DNA of 64,000 nt from Pseudomonas kairouanensis. GTDB taxonomy: Bacteria > Pseudomonadota > Gammaproteobacteria > Pseudomonadales > Pseudomonadaceae. Location of the stretch: positions 124,001-188,000 of the forward strand of contig NZ_QUZU01000007.1 of the NCBI RefSeq assembly GCF_004682055.1, written 5' to 3'. The notes beneath the pieces were generated by a model, which saw only the letters and a list, made by a program, of their open reading frames with translations, was not told the origin of the DNA and searched no databases. The position numbers and the translations under genes are program-made. Positions 46,310 to 55,126 of this stretch are shown in pieces. Positions within the stretch are counted from its first letter, which is position 1, and each line of letters opens with the position of its first letter.

Positions 46310-47014
46310 ATGAACACTGAACATTACTTCCCCCTGCCCGACCTGATCCCCGCCGACCTGCTGGCGCGCTTTCGCCAACTCAGCCCGGCGCAACTGTGCG
46401 ACGGCATGCAAAGCCTGGGCATCCCGCGCAACGGCTGCATGGACGCAAGCCTCATGCCCCTGGATGAAAGCAAGGTGATGCTCGGCACCGCCTACACCGT
46501 CGACACCGAAGACGGCGACAACTTCCCCATCCACGTCGCGGTGTACCAGGGCCAGCCCGGCTACGTGCTGGTGGTGGCGGGCAAGGCCTACCCCGGCCGC
46601 GCCTACATCGGCGACCTGATGGCCGGTGCCGCCCAGGCCGTAGGCTTGGCCGGCATGGTCATCGACGGTTGTGTGCGCGACAAGGTGCCATTGGCCCAAC
46701 TGGACATCCCGATCTACGCCAAGGGCTTCATGCAGCGCAGCCCCGGCAAGCAAGGCCCCGGCAAGATCAACGCCACCGTGACCTGCGCCGGTGTCGAGGT
46801 CGCACCGGGCGACCTGGTATTCGGCGATTACGACGGCGTCACCGTGGTGCCCCGCGCAAGCCTGGTGGAGGTGCTGGAAGCCTCGGAGAAAAAAAGTGCG
46901 TATGAAAACCAGCGCCGCGACGTGATCGACGCTTACACTCGCGCCCGAGACAGCGGCCAGCCCTTGCCGGCACTGGCCCCGGCCTGGGTCACCCAACTGC
47001 TGGAAGGCCAGTAA
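46310..47014 (+). CDS. RraA-like aldolase (4-hydroxy-4-methyl-2-oxoglutarate / CHA aldolase-like)
   Basis: A 234-residue RraA-fold protein. Characteristic GDLMAGAAQAVGLAGMVIDG and the metal-binding Arg-Asp in GCVRDKVPL, plus VTCAGVEVAPGD and GDYDGVTVVPR. RraA-like class II aldolases cleave 4-hydroxy-2-oxo acids to pyruvate and oxaloacetate or pyruvate with Mg2+; RraA proper inhibits RNase E, but this gene's context is catabolic. Second gene of the operon. Confidence 0.85.
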   Translation: MNTEHYFPLPDLIPADLLARFRQLSPAQLCDGMQSLGIPRNGCMDASLMPLDESKVMLGTAYTVDTEDGDNFPIHVAVYQGQPGYVLVVAGKAYPGRAYIGDLMAGAAQAVGLAGMVIDGCVRDKVPLAQLDIPIYAKGFMQRSPGKQGPGKINATVTCAGVEVAPGDLVFGDYDGVTVVPRASLVEVLEASEKKSAYENQRRDVIDAYTRARDSGQPLPALAPAWVTQLLEGQ

Positions 47015-47092
47015 CGCTCAAGGCTGTACCGGGGGCGCGTGGCGCCCCACCTGCTGCGCTCACTATAAAAATAAAATTGTGGAGACGTTCAG

Positions 47093-48454
47093 ATGCTGAC
47101 AGTTCTGGGCTATGTGCTGATCACCTTGTTCTTGGTGCTGGTCATCAAGCAAAAACTATCGCCGTTTACCGGCCTCATCGTGGTGTCGCTGGCCGTGGGG
47201 GTGCTGGCGTGCCTGGTCAATGGTGTGCCGATGGACACCATCATCCAGTGGGTGCGCGAGGGGCTGTTCTACTCGCAGAACGAGGCAGGCAAGGTCTCCC
47301 TGGGCACGGTCAACCCCACGGTGATGATCCTGTTTGCCGTGTTGTACTTCAGCCTGATGATGAACGTGGGGCTGTTCGACCCGCTGTGTACGTTCCTGAT
47401 TCGCAAGGCCAATGGCGACCCGCTGAAAATCATCCTGGTCACCGCCTTCACCTCCGCCGTGGTCACGCTGGATGGCGACGGCACCACCACCATCCTGATC
47501 ATCACCACCGCGTTCCTGCCGCTGTACAAGCAGATGGGCATGAAGCTGTCGAACCTGGCGATGCTGATCATCCTGCCCTGCGGCCTGGGCAACTGCCTGC
47601 CCTGGGGCGGTCCGTTGGCGCGGGCGGCGGCGGTGTTGAACGTGGAGGTCAATACGCTGTTCGTGGCGATCCTGCCGATCCTCGGCGTGTCGTTTCTGTA
47701 TGTGTTCTTCATGGCCTACTTGATGGGCATCAAGGAACGCAAACGCCTGGGTTTTGTGAAGGGCGCCAACGGCATCGTGACGCCTGAGCAGATCGTGCAA
47801 ATGGTCAACGTGATCAAAGACCACGACAAGGAACTCAAGCGCCCGCGCCTGTTCCTGTTCAACCTGGCGTTGACCCTGGGCATGCTGGTGATCCTCATCG
47901 CCGGCTGGGCCAGCGGCGCCGTGGTGTTCATGCTCGGCACCGCGATTGCGCTGACGGTCAACTACACCGCCGTGGAACAACGCGAACGCATCACCGCCAA
48001 CGGTGGCGACGCCGTGGCCGTGGCCTCGATCATCCTTGCCGCCGGGTGCTTCTTGGGCATTTTCAACGGCAGCGGCATGGCCGGCGCCGTGGCTGAACAC
48101 ATGGCCAGCCTAATCCCCGACTCCATGGGTAGCCACACCGCACTGATCTTCGCCTTCCTCGGCGCCCTGGCCTGCTACGCCTTGCCGGTGGACGCCTACT
48201 ACTTCGGCATCCTGCCGGTGGTGGCGCCCATCGCCTACAAGTTTGGCATCAGCCCCACCGAGATCGGCGTGGCATCGTTTATGGGCCAGGCGTTGCGCTA
48301 TGCCAGCCCGACGGTGGCATGGTTGTTTTTGTTGATGAACCGTACGGAAATGACGTTTGGGGAGTATCAGAAAGAGTTCTTCAAGTGGTCGATTCCGATG
48401 TTTTTCATCTTCATCGTGACGGCGATTGTGACCGGCGAACTGCCCATCGGCTGA
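47093..48454 (+). CDS. CitMHS family citrate/organic acid transporter
   Basis: A 453-residue inner membrane protein with about 12 hydrophobic helices, of the CitMHS family (metal-citrate:H+ symporters). Diagnostic region TLDGDGTTTILIITTAFLP and CGLGNCLPWGGP. Third gene of the sigma-54 operon, 78 bp after the aldolase; probably imports the operon's substrate, a di- or tricarboxylic acid. Confidence 0.87.
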   Translation: MLTVLGYVLITLFLVLVIKQKLSPFTGLIVVSLAVGVLACLVNGVPMDTIIQWVREGLFYSQNEAGKVSLGTVNPTVMILFAVLYFSLMMNVGLFDPLCTFLIRKANGDPLKIILVTAFTSAVVTLDGDGTTTILIITTAFLPLYKQMGMKLSNLAMLIILPCGLGNCLPWGGPLARAAAVLNVEVNTLFVAILPILGVSFLYVFFMAYLMGIKERKRLGFVKGANGIVTPEQIVQMVNVIKDHDKELKRPRLFLFNLALTLGMLVILIAGWASGAVVFMLGTAIALTVNYTAVEQRERITANGGDAVAVASIILAAGCFLGIFNGSGMAGAVAEHMASLIPDSMGSHTALIFAFLGALACYALPVDAYYFGILPVVAPIAYKFGISPTEIGVASFMGQALRYASPTVAWLFLLMNRTEMTFGEYQKEFFKWSIPMFFIFIVTAIVTGELPIG

Positions 48455-48462
48455 CGCCCAAT

Positions 48463-48485
48463 CTGTGGGGGCGGGCTTGCTCGCC
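48463..48485. repeat. Solitary REP left half
   Basis: CTGTGGGGGCGGGCTTGCTC, the left arm of the GTGGGAGCGGGC type. A plausible right arm is 1.5 kb away at 50013, on the other side of a two-gene module. Confidence 0.7.
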
Positions 48486-48568
48486 TTTACAATGTGCCGT
48501 TACAAGTCTTTCTGGCAGGTCCGCGAAGCCTGGATACAGTTCAGAAAAGACCTCTGGACGCGGCCCCT

Positions 48569-49390
48569 ATGAAACGCAAAGTTCGAATCCTGATTTTATG
48601 CAAAACCTACCCCTCCCCCAGTGCAAAACATGCCGAAACATCCTGTGTTGCAGGCATGGATGAAGATGGAAACCTCATACGCCTTTATCCGGTGCCCTTT
48701 CGCCTGATCACAGAAGACCAGCAATTTTCGAAGTGGCAATGGATTGAGGCCCTCATCGAACGCAACCCAGCCGACCACCGGCCAGAGAGCCACAAGATCA
48801 GCGTGGACAGCATTCAGGTCGGGCAGCGGATGCCATCAGGCAATTGGAATCAGCGTCGCTCCTGGCTGGATAAGCTGACGGTGTATGAGAGCTTTGATGC
48901 GCTTGAAAAAGCCAGGATCGACCACAACGTGACGCTTGGCTTGATCAAACCCCAAAAAATCACCGCGCTGCATATCCGCAAGTCAGCGAGTGAAAGCTGG
49001 ACACCTGAAGAAATCGAAAAGCTCGAAGCCATGCAGCGTCAACCATCCCTGTTCGATGAACAAGAATCGGCGAGCATCAAACGACTGGAAAAAGTACCTT
49101 TCCACTTCCACTACACCTATGAATGCATGGTCGACGGAAACGCCAAAAACCACACTCACAAAATCGTCGATTGGGAAGCCAGCCAACTCTTTCGCAATGT
49201 TTATCGCAAGCACGGTGCTGCGGGATGGGAAGCTCCGTTTCGGCACAAGCTGGAAACAGAGCTTCCTGCAAAAGACCTGATGCTATTGATGGGCACCATC
49301 CACCGTTTTCCGGCCCAGTGGCTGATTGTTAGCTTGGTCTACCCGCCTAAGCGACAGACCGAAGCTCTCCAACAAATAAGTCTGTTTTAA
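48569..49390 (+). CDS. Unknown protein, partner of the DUF488 gene
   Basis: A 273-residue soluble protein with lower GC than the neighbours. No family is recognised. N-terminus KVRILILCKTYPSPS is beta-strand-like, then a basic, Trp-rich middle (QRRSWLDKLTVYESF) and a helical acidic stretch (EEIEKLEAMQRQPS); C-terminal half has several His and a conserved-looking MGTIHRFPAQWLIVSLVYPP. Cys at positions 11 and 26 could bind metal. Its 3' end overlaps the convergent DUF488 gene by 44 bp. Start ATG 48569. Confidence 0.6.
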   Translation: MKRKVRILILCKTYPSPSAKHAETSCVAGMDEDGNLIRLYPVPFRLITEDQQFSKWQWIEALIERNPADHRPESHKISVDSIQVGQRMPSGNWNQRRSWLDKLTVYESFDALEKARIDHNVTLGLIKPQKITALHIRKSASESWTPEEIEKLEAMQRQPSLFDEQESASIKRLEKVPFHFHYTYECMVDGNAKNHTHKIVDWEASQLFRNVYRKHGAAGWEAPFRHKLETELPAKDLMLLMGTIHRFPAQWLIVSLVYPPKRQTEALQQISLF

Positions 49391-49823
49391 TCGGCAAGTG
49401 CAGCGTTATCAGTGAAGCATCCAGCTCGTGCGCCGCTTCTGCGATCAGGCTGCGGTGGCAAAAGCTGGCATCCGCTTCGTAACAAACCATGCAGATACGC
49501 TGCTCCATGGAGCTCGACAGCAATGCGGTCAACACGCTGGTTTGGGTACGAATGTAGGACCGGAAGTCACGGGCATACACCGCCCAGACACCGTCTTCCT
49601 TGTACTGCTTGCGGATAGGTTTTGGGCAGCCCAACGGGCGACTGTGTTCATAACTGATGCCTTCTGCGGCCAGGCACTGGGCGAAGGCGTTCTTGGAAAA
49701 GCCTTTTTTGCGCGACAACGGATATTCACGTACATCAAGCACTTTATCGATACCGGCCTGCTTCAGGCACGCGATGAATGCGTCGATGGTCAGGCCTTCG
49801 TAGCCAGCGGTGTAGAGGGTCAT
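49347..49823 (-). CDS. DUF488 family protein
   Basis: A 158-residue DUF488 protein: MTLYTAGYEGLTIDAF start, VLDVREYPLSRKKGFSK and the Cys/His motif MVCYEADASFCHRSLI. Start ATG 49823 after AGGAGAATCTGC, a good ribosome site. DUF488 proteins are often encoded in accessory islands and are of unknown function; Cys/His residues hint at metal or nucleophile chemistry. Convergent and overlapping with the 273-aa gene. Confidence 0.8.
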   Translation of the reverse strand: MTLYTAGYEGLTIDAFIACLKQAGIDKVLDVREYPLSRKKGFSKNAFAQCLAAEGISYEHSRPLGCPKPIRKQYKEDGVWAVYARDFRSYIRTQTSVLTALLSSSMEQRICMVCYEADASFCHRSLIAEAAHELDASLITLHLPIKTDLFVGELRSVA

Positions 49824-50012
49824 GCAGATTCTCCTGGAGCCTCCCGGCGCGGTCAGAATGTAAAGCGGCGGAACTATAACATCGCCATTTCTTCGACACG
49901 TGCTGGGGGTGACGGGCGGAACGGAGCGCTGCACAAAACCAGTGAACGGTTGTTGATAGGTCAAGTGTCAGACGATTCGCTTCGTCATCGGAAAACACGC
50001 CAAGTCCAATCC

Positions 50013-50038
50013 CGATGGCGAGCCCGCTCACTACAATG
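50013..50038. repeat. Solitary REP right half
   Basis: GATGGCGAGCCCGCTCACTA, matching the right arm of REP copies at 32091 and 58245. See the left half at 48463. Confidence 0.6.
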
Positions 50039-50197
50039 ACCTCATCGTGCCACTAGCACACCTGTGCTAATCGACCCCTCCCCCCTGCGGCGCTATATTC
50101 CTCGGCACTTCCAACGCACCCACCGGCACCGCGCATACCCTGCGCGCGGACGCGTTGTGCATTGGAAAAACCATAACAACCCCAAGGAAGAAGCACC

Positions 50198-50533
50198 ATG
50201 AAACTGCACTCCCCTATTACCCGCATCACCCTGTTGGGCGCCTTGATCATCGGCGTGGCCGGCTGCAGCAATATCAAGCCCAGCGAAGACCACCTCAAGA
50301 CCTTGTCGGAAACCAACCTGGGCGAGACGGTAAAACGCATCTCCAATGTGCGCAGCGACTCCATGAGCACCTATTACGTGGCCAGCGCCGCCTCCGGCGA
50401 ATACAACTGCTCGGTGCCCAGCGGCGCCAGTGGCGGCATGTTTGCCGTCGCCAGCTTCGGCCTGATGAAACCTGCCGCCTACTGCCAGCCCAAGGGCGCT
50501 AAGGGCAACGGGCTTGTTCCATTCGCCCAGTAA
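50198..50533 (+). CDS. Small outer membrane lipoprotein
   Basis: A 111-residue precursor with a lipobox (IIGVAGC, Cys about residue 24) followed by SNIKPSEDHL. The mature part has two further Cys (YNCSV, AYCQ) that may pair. No family recognised. Start ATG 50198 after CAAGGAAGAAGCACC. Convergent and overlapping by 35 bp with the hybrid kinase gene. Confidence 0.7.
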   Translation: MKLHSPITRITLLGALIIGVAGCSNIKPSEDHLKTLSETNLGETVKRISNVRSDSMSTYYVASAASGEYNCSVPSGASGGMFAVASFGLMKPAAYCQPKGAKGNGLVPFAQ

Positions 50534-52136
50534 GTTGCTGCTGGCTCAAGTCGCGCAGTGTGCCGCGCAGTTCTGCGGGGCGCACCGGCTTGGACAGGAT
50601 GGCGATCTGACGGTCGTGCAAGGCGGCCTGGATGCGTTCCACGTCGTGCCCCGTGAGGATCAGCGCGGGCACCGCCCAACCCCGCTGTTCGCGCAGGGCA
50701 TCGATGCATTCAATACCGGTGGCGTGGTTGCCCAGGTCATAGTCGGCAACGATGATGTCGCAATCACTCACCAGGTCACGCCCCGACGACTCCGCCTGCA
50801 CCTCGCAGCCCCAGCGCTCCAGCAGCGCCTGGGTGGCGAGCAGCACGTTGTGATCATCCTCCACCAGGCACACTTTCAAGCCCGTGAGCATCCCGGCCTG
50901 ACGCGCCTGGTCACCGGGTGCCGGTTGGCGCGGCGCGCTGGCCAGGGTCAAGCCATGCAGGCTCACCGAGGTGCCATGGCCCACCCTTGAACGCAGGCTC
51001 ACCTGCACCCCCATCAACTGCCCCAGGCGCTTAACGATGGACAGCCCCAGGCCCACGCCTTCGACGTCCTTGTCCCGCAGGTGGCGTACGCGATAGAACT
51101 CTTCGAAGACCTTTGACAGATGCTCCTCGGCAATCCCCCGCCCCCGATCATGAATCTCCACCGCCAGCCCGCCATCGCGGATACGCACGCCCATCAACAC
51201 CGGCCGGTGCGCGCCGTACTTGAAGCAATTGGACAGCACGTTTTGCACCATGGTCGCCAACAGCGCAGGGTCGACCAACACCCAATGCGAGCAGGGCCGC
51301 AAGCGCAATTCCACCCCGGCCCAACGCGCGGCTTCGGCGTTCTGGCGCACCAGGTCGGCGAGAAACTCGCCCAGGTTCACCGCCTGGTATTTGGGCAACA
51401 AACGCCCGTTGTCGAGGGTGTACAGGTCGAGAATCGAACGAAACAACTGCGACACGTTAAGCAGCGAACGGTCGATGTTATCCACCAACCGCCGTTCTTC
51501 ATCGCCCAGCCGCGCTTCGCGCAAGCACGCGGTAAACAGGCCGATGGAGTGAATGGGCTGGCGCAGGTCATGACTGGCCTGGGCGAGAAAACGAGATTTT
51601 TCCAGGTTGGCGGCGATGGCCTCTTCGGACGCCTTGCGCGTACGTTCCAGCAGGATATGGGCATACACCGGGATCACCGTACTGGTGATCATCAACATCA
51701 GCACCATAAACGGTTGCGCCTGCCATACCGGCGTCAACTGGTACACGATCAGCAGCGCCAACAACGCCAACGCCGTGGCAATCGCCAGGTAGCGCGAGCC
51801 GTAGCGCATGCCATTGCCCAGGTTGACCCACACCATCACCGCATACAACGGCAACGCCGCCTCGCCGCCCACCACCATGCCGAACGAGGTGCCGGTGTAG
51901 TCGTGGAGCATGCCGAAGACACGCCGCGCCGGGTAATGCCCCGGCCAACGGGCGATCACCTGCCGCAAGGCAATCGAGGCGATCAGGAACAGCGCGATAT
52001 ACAGAATCACCGGCAGATACGTGTCCAGCGACTGCCCCGGCAAAAACCCCAGAGCACTGATGTAAACAATCGCAATACCGGCCACCACAATGCGCAGGTT
52101 GGCCTGGTCGAGTTCAGAGTTGGTCTCACTACCCAT
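50499..52136 (-). CDS. Membrane hybrid sensor histidine kinase
   Basis: A 545-residue kinase. Residues 15-165 hold about five membrane helices, then HisKA with the phospho-His in LAQASHDLRQPIHSIG (about 196), HATPase (NVLSNCFKYG, DRGRGI, GVGLGLSIV) and a C-terminal receiver with Asp in IIVADYDLG. Of the type that senses a membrane or quinone-like signal. Divergent from a LuxR regulator gene 97 bp away, its likely partner. Start ATG 52136. Confidence 0.87.
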   Translation of the reverse strand: MGSETNSELDQANLRIVVAGIAIVYISALGFLPGQSLDTYLPVILYIALFLIASIALRQVIARWPGHYPARRVFGMLHDYTGTSFGMVVGGEAALPLYAVMVWVNLGNGMRYGSRYLAIATALALLALLIVYQLTPVWQAQPFMVLMLMITSTVIPVYAHILLERTRKASEEAIAANLEKSRFLAQASHDLRQPIHSIGLFTACLREARLGDEERRLVDNIDRSLLNVSQLFRSILDLYTLDNGRLLPKYQAVNLGEFLADLVRQNAEAARWAGVELRLRPCSHWVLVDPALLATMVQNVLSNCFKYGAHRPVLMGVRIRDGGLAVEIHDRGRGIAEEHLSKVFEEFYRVRHLRDKDVEGVGLGLSIVKRLGQLMGVQVSLRSRVGHGTSVSLHGLTLASAPRQPAPGDQARQAGMLTGLKVCLVEDDHNVLLATQALLERWGCEVQAESSGRDLVSDCDIIVADYDLGNHATGIECIDALREQRGWAVPALILTGHDVERIQAALHDRQIAILSKPVRPAELRGTLRDLSQQQLTGRMEQARCP

Positions 52137-52233
52137 GGGTTACGTCCTTGTGCGGCAGTCGTCAACGGCGTCATGCAATGCGGTGCTAAGGTAGCATGAC
52201 CGCGCCACACACCGCCCCAGGGAGGAGCCCCCC
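52137..52233. promoter_or_regulatory. Divergent promoter region of the kinase/regulator pair
   Basis: 97 bp between the two starts, holding promoters for both. No clear operator was recognised. Confidence 0.4.
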
Positions 52234-52836
52234 ATGACCCGCCGCATCATCATCGCCGACGACCACCCCATGTTTCGCGAAGGCATGCTGCGCACCGTGC
52301 AACGCCTGCTGCCCGGCACCGAAGTGCAAGAAGCCGGCGACCTCGACACCGTGCACGCACTGATCAGCGACGGCGGCGACATCGACACCCTGATCCTCGA
52401 CCTGCGCTTCCCTGGCCTGACCTGCCTGAGCCAACTGGCCGAACTGCGCCAGCAACTGCGGCGCACCACCTTGATCGTGGTGTCGATGGTGGATGACCCG
52501 GCGTTGATCGATCAGGTGATGGCGTTGGGCGCAGACGGTTTTATCGGTAAGAACATCGCGCCTGAGGAGATCGGCCAGGCATTGCTGGCGATTCGTGAGG
52601 GTGAAGTGTTGGTCAAGTTTGCGCCGTCGGGGTTGTTGCCGTTGGATACCCACACGTTGACGGCGCGACAGCAGGATGTGTTGAGGTTGATTGCCCAGGG
52701 CAAGACGAATAAGGAGATCGCCAAGGCGCTGGATATTTCGCCGTTTACGGTGCGGATTCATGTGTCGTCGTTGCTGAGGGTGTTGGGGGTGAGTTCGCGG
52801 GCGGCGGCGGCGGTTAAGTATTCGGGGGTGGGTTGA
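52234..52836 (+). CDS. LuxR-family response regulator
   Basis: A 200-residue NarL-type regulator: receiver with phospho-Asp in LILDLRFPG (about residue 55) and Asp-Asp (IIADDHPMF) and Lys (FIGKNIAP) of the phosphorylation site, then a LuxR helix-turn-helix (LTARQQDVLRLIAQGKTNKE...). Start ATG 52234 follows GGGAGGAGCCCCCC. Divergent from the hybrid kinase gene. Confidence 0.9.
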   Translation: MTRRIIIADDHPMFREGMLRTVQRLLPGTEVQEAGDLDTVHALISDGGDIDTLILDLRFPGLTCLSQLAELRQQLRRTTLIVVSMVDDPALIDQVMALGADGFIGKNIAPEEIGQALLAIREGEVLVKFAPSGLLPLDTHTLTARQQDVLRLIAQGKTNKEIAKALDISPFTVRIHVSSLLRVLGVSSRAAAAVKYSGVG

Positions 52837-52857
52837 GGGGGCAGTTGATCGTGCACC

Positions 52858-53187
52858 TCAATCCACAATAAACAGCTTCGCCCCAATGCTCGTCGATGAA
52901 CGATGGCCTTCCATGTCATTGCCCACCTGGTAACTCATCCCCGCCGTCAGAATGAACTGGCGACCATCCTCCAACTCCGTGTGCAACTCGCCTTCGAGGC
53001 ACAACAGCACATGCCCGCGCCAACACCAGTGATCAGCCAGGTAACCGGCGGTGTATTCCACCTTGCGCACACGCGTGGTGCCGAAGTGGCAGGTGCGCCA
53101 TAAGGCGCTCCCGGTAATGCCTGGATGGACGACGGGTTCCAGCGTGGACCAATCTGTGATGCCAAAGGGGACAGCGGTGAGATCCAT
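52858..53187 (-). CDS. DHCW-motif cupin fold protein
   Basis: A 109-residue cupin with the LADHWCWRGHVL motif and the acidic strand LEGELHTELEDG. Compact beta-barrel, probably metal binding; function unknown. Start ATG 53187. Divergent from the HIT gene. Confidence 0.8.
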   Translation of the reverse strand: MDLTAVPFGITDWSTLEPVVHPGITGSALWRTCHFGTTRVRKVEYTAGYLADHWCWRGHVLLCLEGELHTELEDGRQFILTAGMSYQVGNDMEGHRSSTSIGAKLFIVD

Positions 53188-53306
53188 AGTGGGCTCGGCG
53201 GCGGTTTGAGGAAGGTTGAGGCTATCCAGCCGGTGGCGTGCGCGGTAGACACAGATGGCTGGGTTTTGTGGGATACAGGCGATTTGTTAATCTGCCAGCG
53301 GCGCTT

Positions 53307-53816
53307 ATGGATTGGCTTATGCACATCGACCCTACGTATGTCCTTTATGAAACCGAACACTGGCTGCTGAACCATCACCTTGCTTCGACATTGCCGGGTT
53401 ACCTGATGCTGGGCGCCAAGACACACCACCGGTCGCTGGCGGATATGCCAGAGGCCGCACTGGCCGAGCTGGGTGGCTTACTGGCTAGAACCCAGCGGGT
53501 CATGGAGTCGCAACTGCGGCCCAAATGGCTGTATATCAGCCGCTATGGGCATATGCCGGGATTCCCCCTGCACTTTCATTTCATCCCGGTGTATGACTGG
53601 GTGGAAGATGCGTTCTGGCGGGACGCGCGTTATCGGGTACTGCAGGATTTTGGTGCGCCTGCTCAGGGTCAATCGCTGACGGACGGGGCGGAATTGACGC
53701 TGTTTGTATGGCGAGAGTACGGCGAAAGTCAGGTGCTGCCGCCGGTTGGGAGGGATTCAGTTCAGCAAGTGATTGCGCGGTTGCGGGCTGCTTTTGGTGC
53801 GGGCCAGGTGAGGTAG
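53307..53816 (+). CDS. HIT-like (histidine triad) family protein
   Basis: A 169-residue HIT-superfamily protein. The triad region reads PLHFHFIPVYDW, with two His in the H.H motif. HIT enzymes hydrolyse or transfer nucleoside monophosphates from diverse substrates. ATG 53319 four codons on is an alternative start. Downstream is a REP fragment. Confidence 0.7.
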   Translation: MDWLMHIDPTYVLYETEHWLLNHHLASTLPGYLMLGAKTHHRSLADMPEAALAELGGLLARTQRVMESQLRPKWLYISRYGHMPGFPLHFHFIPVYDWVEDAFWRDARYRVLQDFGAPAQGQSLTDGAELTLFVWREYGESQVLPPVGRDSVQQVIARLRAAFGAGQVR

Positions 53817-53837
53817 CGGGTGTACACGGTGCACAGG

Positions 53838-53871
53838 TGGGAGGGGGCTTGCTCCCGATTGCGGAGTGTCA
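53838..53871. repeat. Solitary REP element
   Basis: GTGGGAGGGGGCTTGCTCCC followed by GATTGCGGAGTGTCAGGTG, the left half of the REPIN type seen at 5475. No right arm within 150 bp. Marks the left end of the accessory patch. Confidence 0.65.
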
Positions 53872-53943
53872 GGTGCTGGGTATGTTTGGTCGGGGTACAT
53901 ATCCGTTCTTTGGGTGATGGCCGGTATGGGCTCCGACCGGGCT

Positions 53944-54342
53944 TTAGGCTTTAGCACTCGCATACCGCTCGTTCCACCAGACGACAAGCTCGGCATGTTG
54001 CTTGTGCGTGATCCACTGGATATTCGTTGGGTCTGTCGGATCGCCTCCAAACACCAGTGGTTTCAGATACCACTTGATCTTCGCGGTGAAGCGCGCGTCG
54101 GGGTTCAGTAATGGCTGTTGGGTCAGCGTAAACGGCGCGGCAAGGGTTGCATCGAGTGGCAGCGTAGGCACGGTAAGCATCACGCCGGACGCGTTGATGA
54201 CGATGAAATCATCCCAGCCCTTCAGGCCTATCAGCGTGTAACCCGGCAGATAACGATCGAATGTATAGGCTTGCATCGCGGCGAAGCTTTCATCCTGATC
54301 AAGGAGGATAAGGTAATCATCGTTTTGCCAGCCTTCGTTCAT
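53944..54342 (-). CDS. SUKH/SMI1-like small protein, probably truncated
   Basis: 132 residues from ATG 54342. The segment GYTLIGLKGWDDFIVINASG...VPTLPL has the pattern of the SUKH (SMI1/KNR4) fold, an immunity superfamily, and the C-terminus is Trp-rich (ELVVWWNERYASAKA). A family member is usually longer; the frame upstream runs into a remnant of another gene (54339-54500), so the start is probably lost. GC is near average for the patch. Confidence 0.55.
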   Translation of the reverse strand: MNEGWQNDDYLILLDQDESFAAMQAYTFDRYLPGYTLIGLKGWDDFIVINASGVMLTVPTLPLDATLAAPFTLTQQPLLNPDARFTAKIKWYLKPLVFGGDPTDPTNIQWITHKQHAELVVWWNERYASAKA

Positions 54343-54500
54343 ATGGAACTCACAGTGTGTGGGGTATTGATCAAAGACGGCGCGGGTCTTGAAAAAGTCC
54401 AGTATAGGGCTATCGCGTCTTCGAAGCGGCCTGCTGCAGCCAGCAAGTCGCCGTCCTTGCTGGACCTTTGTAGTTGCGCGTGCAGGGGACGGGTGAGCAT
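54339..54500 (-). pseudogene. N-terminal remnant of a TPR-like immunity protein
   Basis: From ATG 54500 the frame reads MLTRPLHAQLQRSSKDGDLL then AAAGRFEDAIALYW, like the start of a Pseudomonas tetratricopeptide-type protein, then continues in an unrelated tail and stops after 53 codons, while an overlapping frame carries the SUKH gene. Looks like an internal deletion joined to the SUKH gene. Confidence 0.5.
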
Positions 54501-54605
54501 AACGGCATTGGAGTGAATTGAGAAAGACAGCAACCAACCAAGATTGTTAGCATTCGGCCCTTCTTGCCCTAATGGCCTTCCAGGATGGTAGGTAGAGCGA
54601 AAAAT

Positions 54606-55088
54606 ATGTCCGTCACCCCCAATCGAAATCCCCCAGTCATATTGGTCCCTGCTCAACAAAGCGACTTGGACAATCTGGTAGCCATTCGAATCGAGGCCAT
54701 GCGCGAAAGCCTGGAGCGCGTTGGGCGGTTTGATCCGGTGCGCGCGCGTGAGCGGTTTGTCAGCAGCTTTGAAGCCTCCAATACGCACCACATCGAAGTA
54801 TCCGGAGAGAGGGTTGGTTTTGTCGTGGTCAAGGATCACCACAACGAACTCTTGCTCGACCACCTGTATGTGAGACCGAGCGCACAAGGCTCGGGTATAG
54901 GCTCTGTTGTTCTCGCGCACATTTTCAACGTGGCGGATGCGGCTGCGCTCCCGATTAAAGTGGGAGCCCTCAAAGAAAGCGCTTCGAATCGCTTTTATAC
55001 CCGCCATGGCTTTCAATTTGTCGAAAGCAGTGAATTCGACAATTATTATGTTCGTCAGAACGTTCCGGCGGTTGGTCCGGTTTGCTAG
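54606..55088 (+). CDS. GNAT family N-acetyltransferase
   Basis: A 160-residue acetyltransferase. Acetyl-CoA loop V-RPSAQGSGIGSVVLAHI; substrate and target unknown. Start ATG 54606 (MSVTPNRN) preferred over the frame start 7 codons upstream. Confidence 0.8.
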   Translation: MSVTPNRNPPVILVPAQQSDLDNLVAIRIEAMRESLERVGRFDPVRARERFVSSFEASNTHHIEVSGERVGFVVVKDHHNELLLDHLYVRPSAQGSGIGSVVLAHIFNVADAAALPIKVGALKESASNRFYTRHGFQFVESSEFDNYYVRQNVPAVGPVC

Positions 55089-55126
55089 CTGCATGTGATG
55101 CACCTGCTTTCGCGCACGCAGGGCCA

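Noticed and set aside
48463..50038. Insertion sequence carrying the DUF488 pair
   Set aside because: No transposase and no clear inverted repeats or target duplication; only REP halves at the ends.
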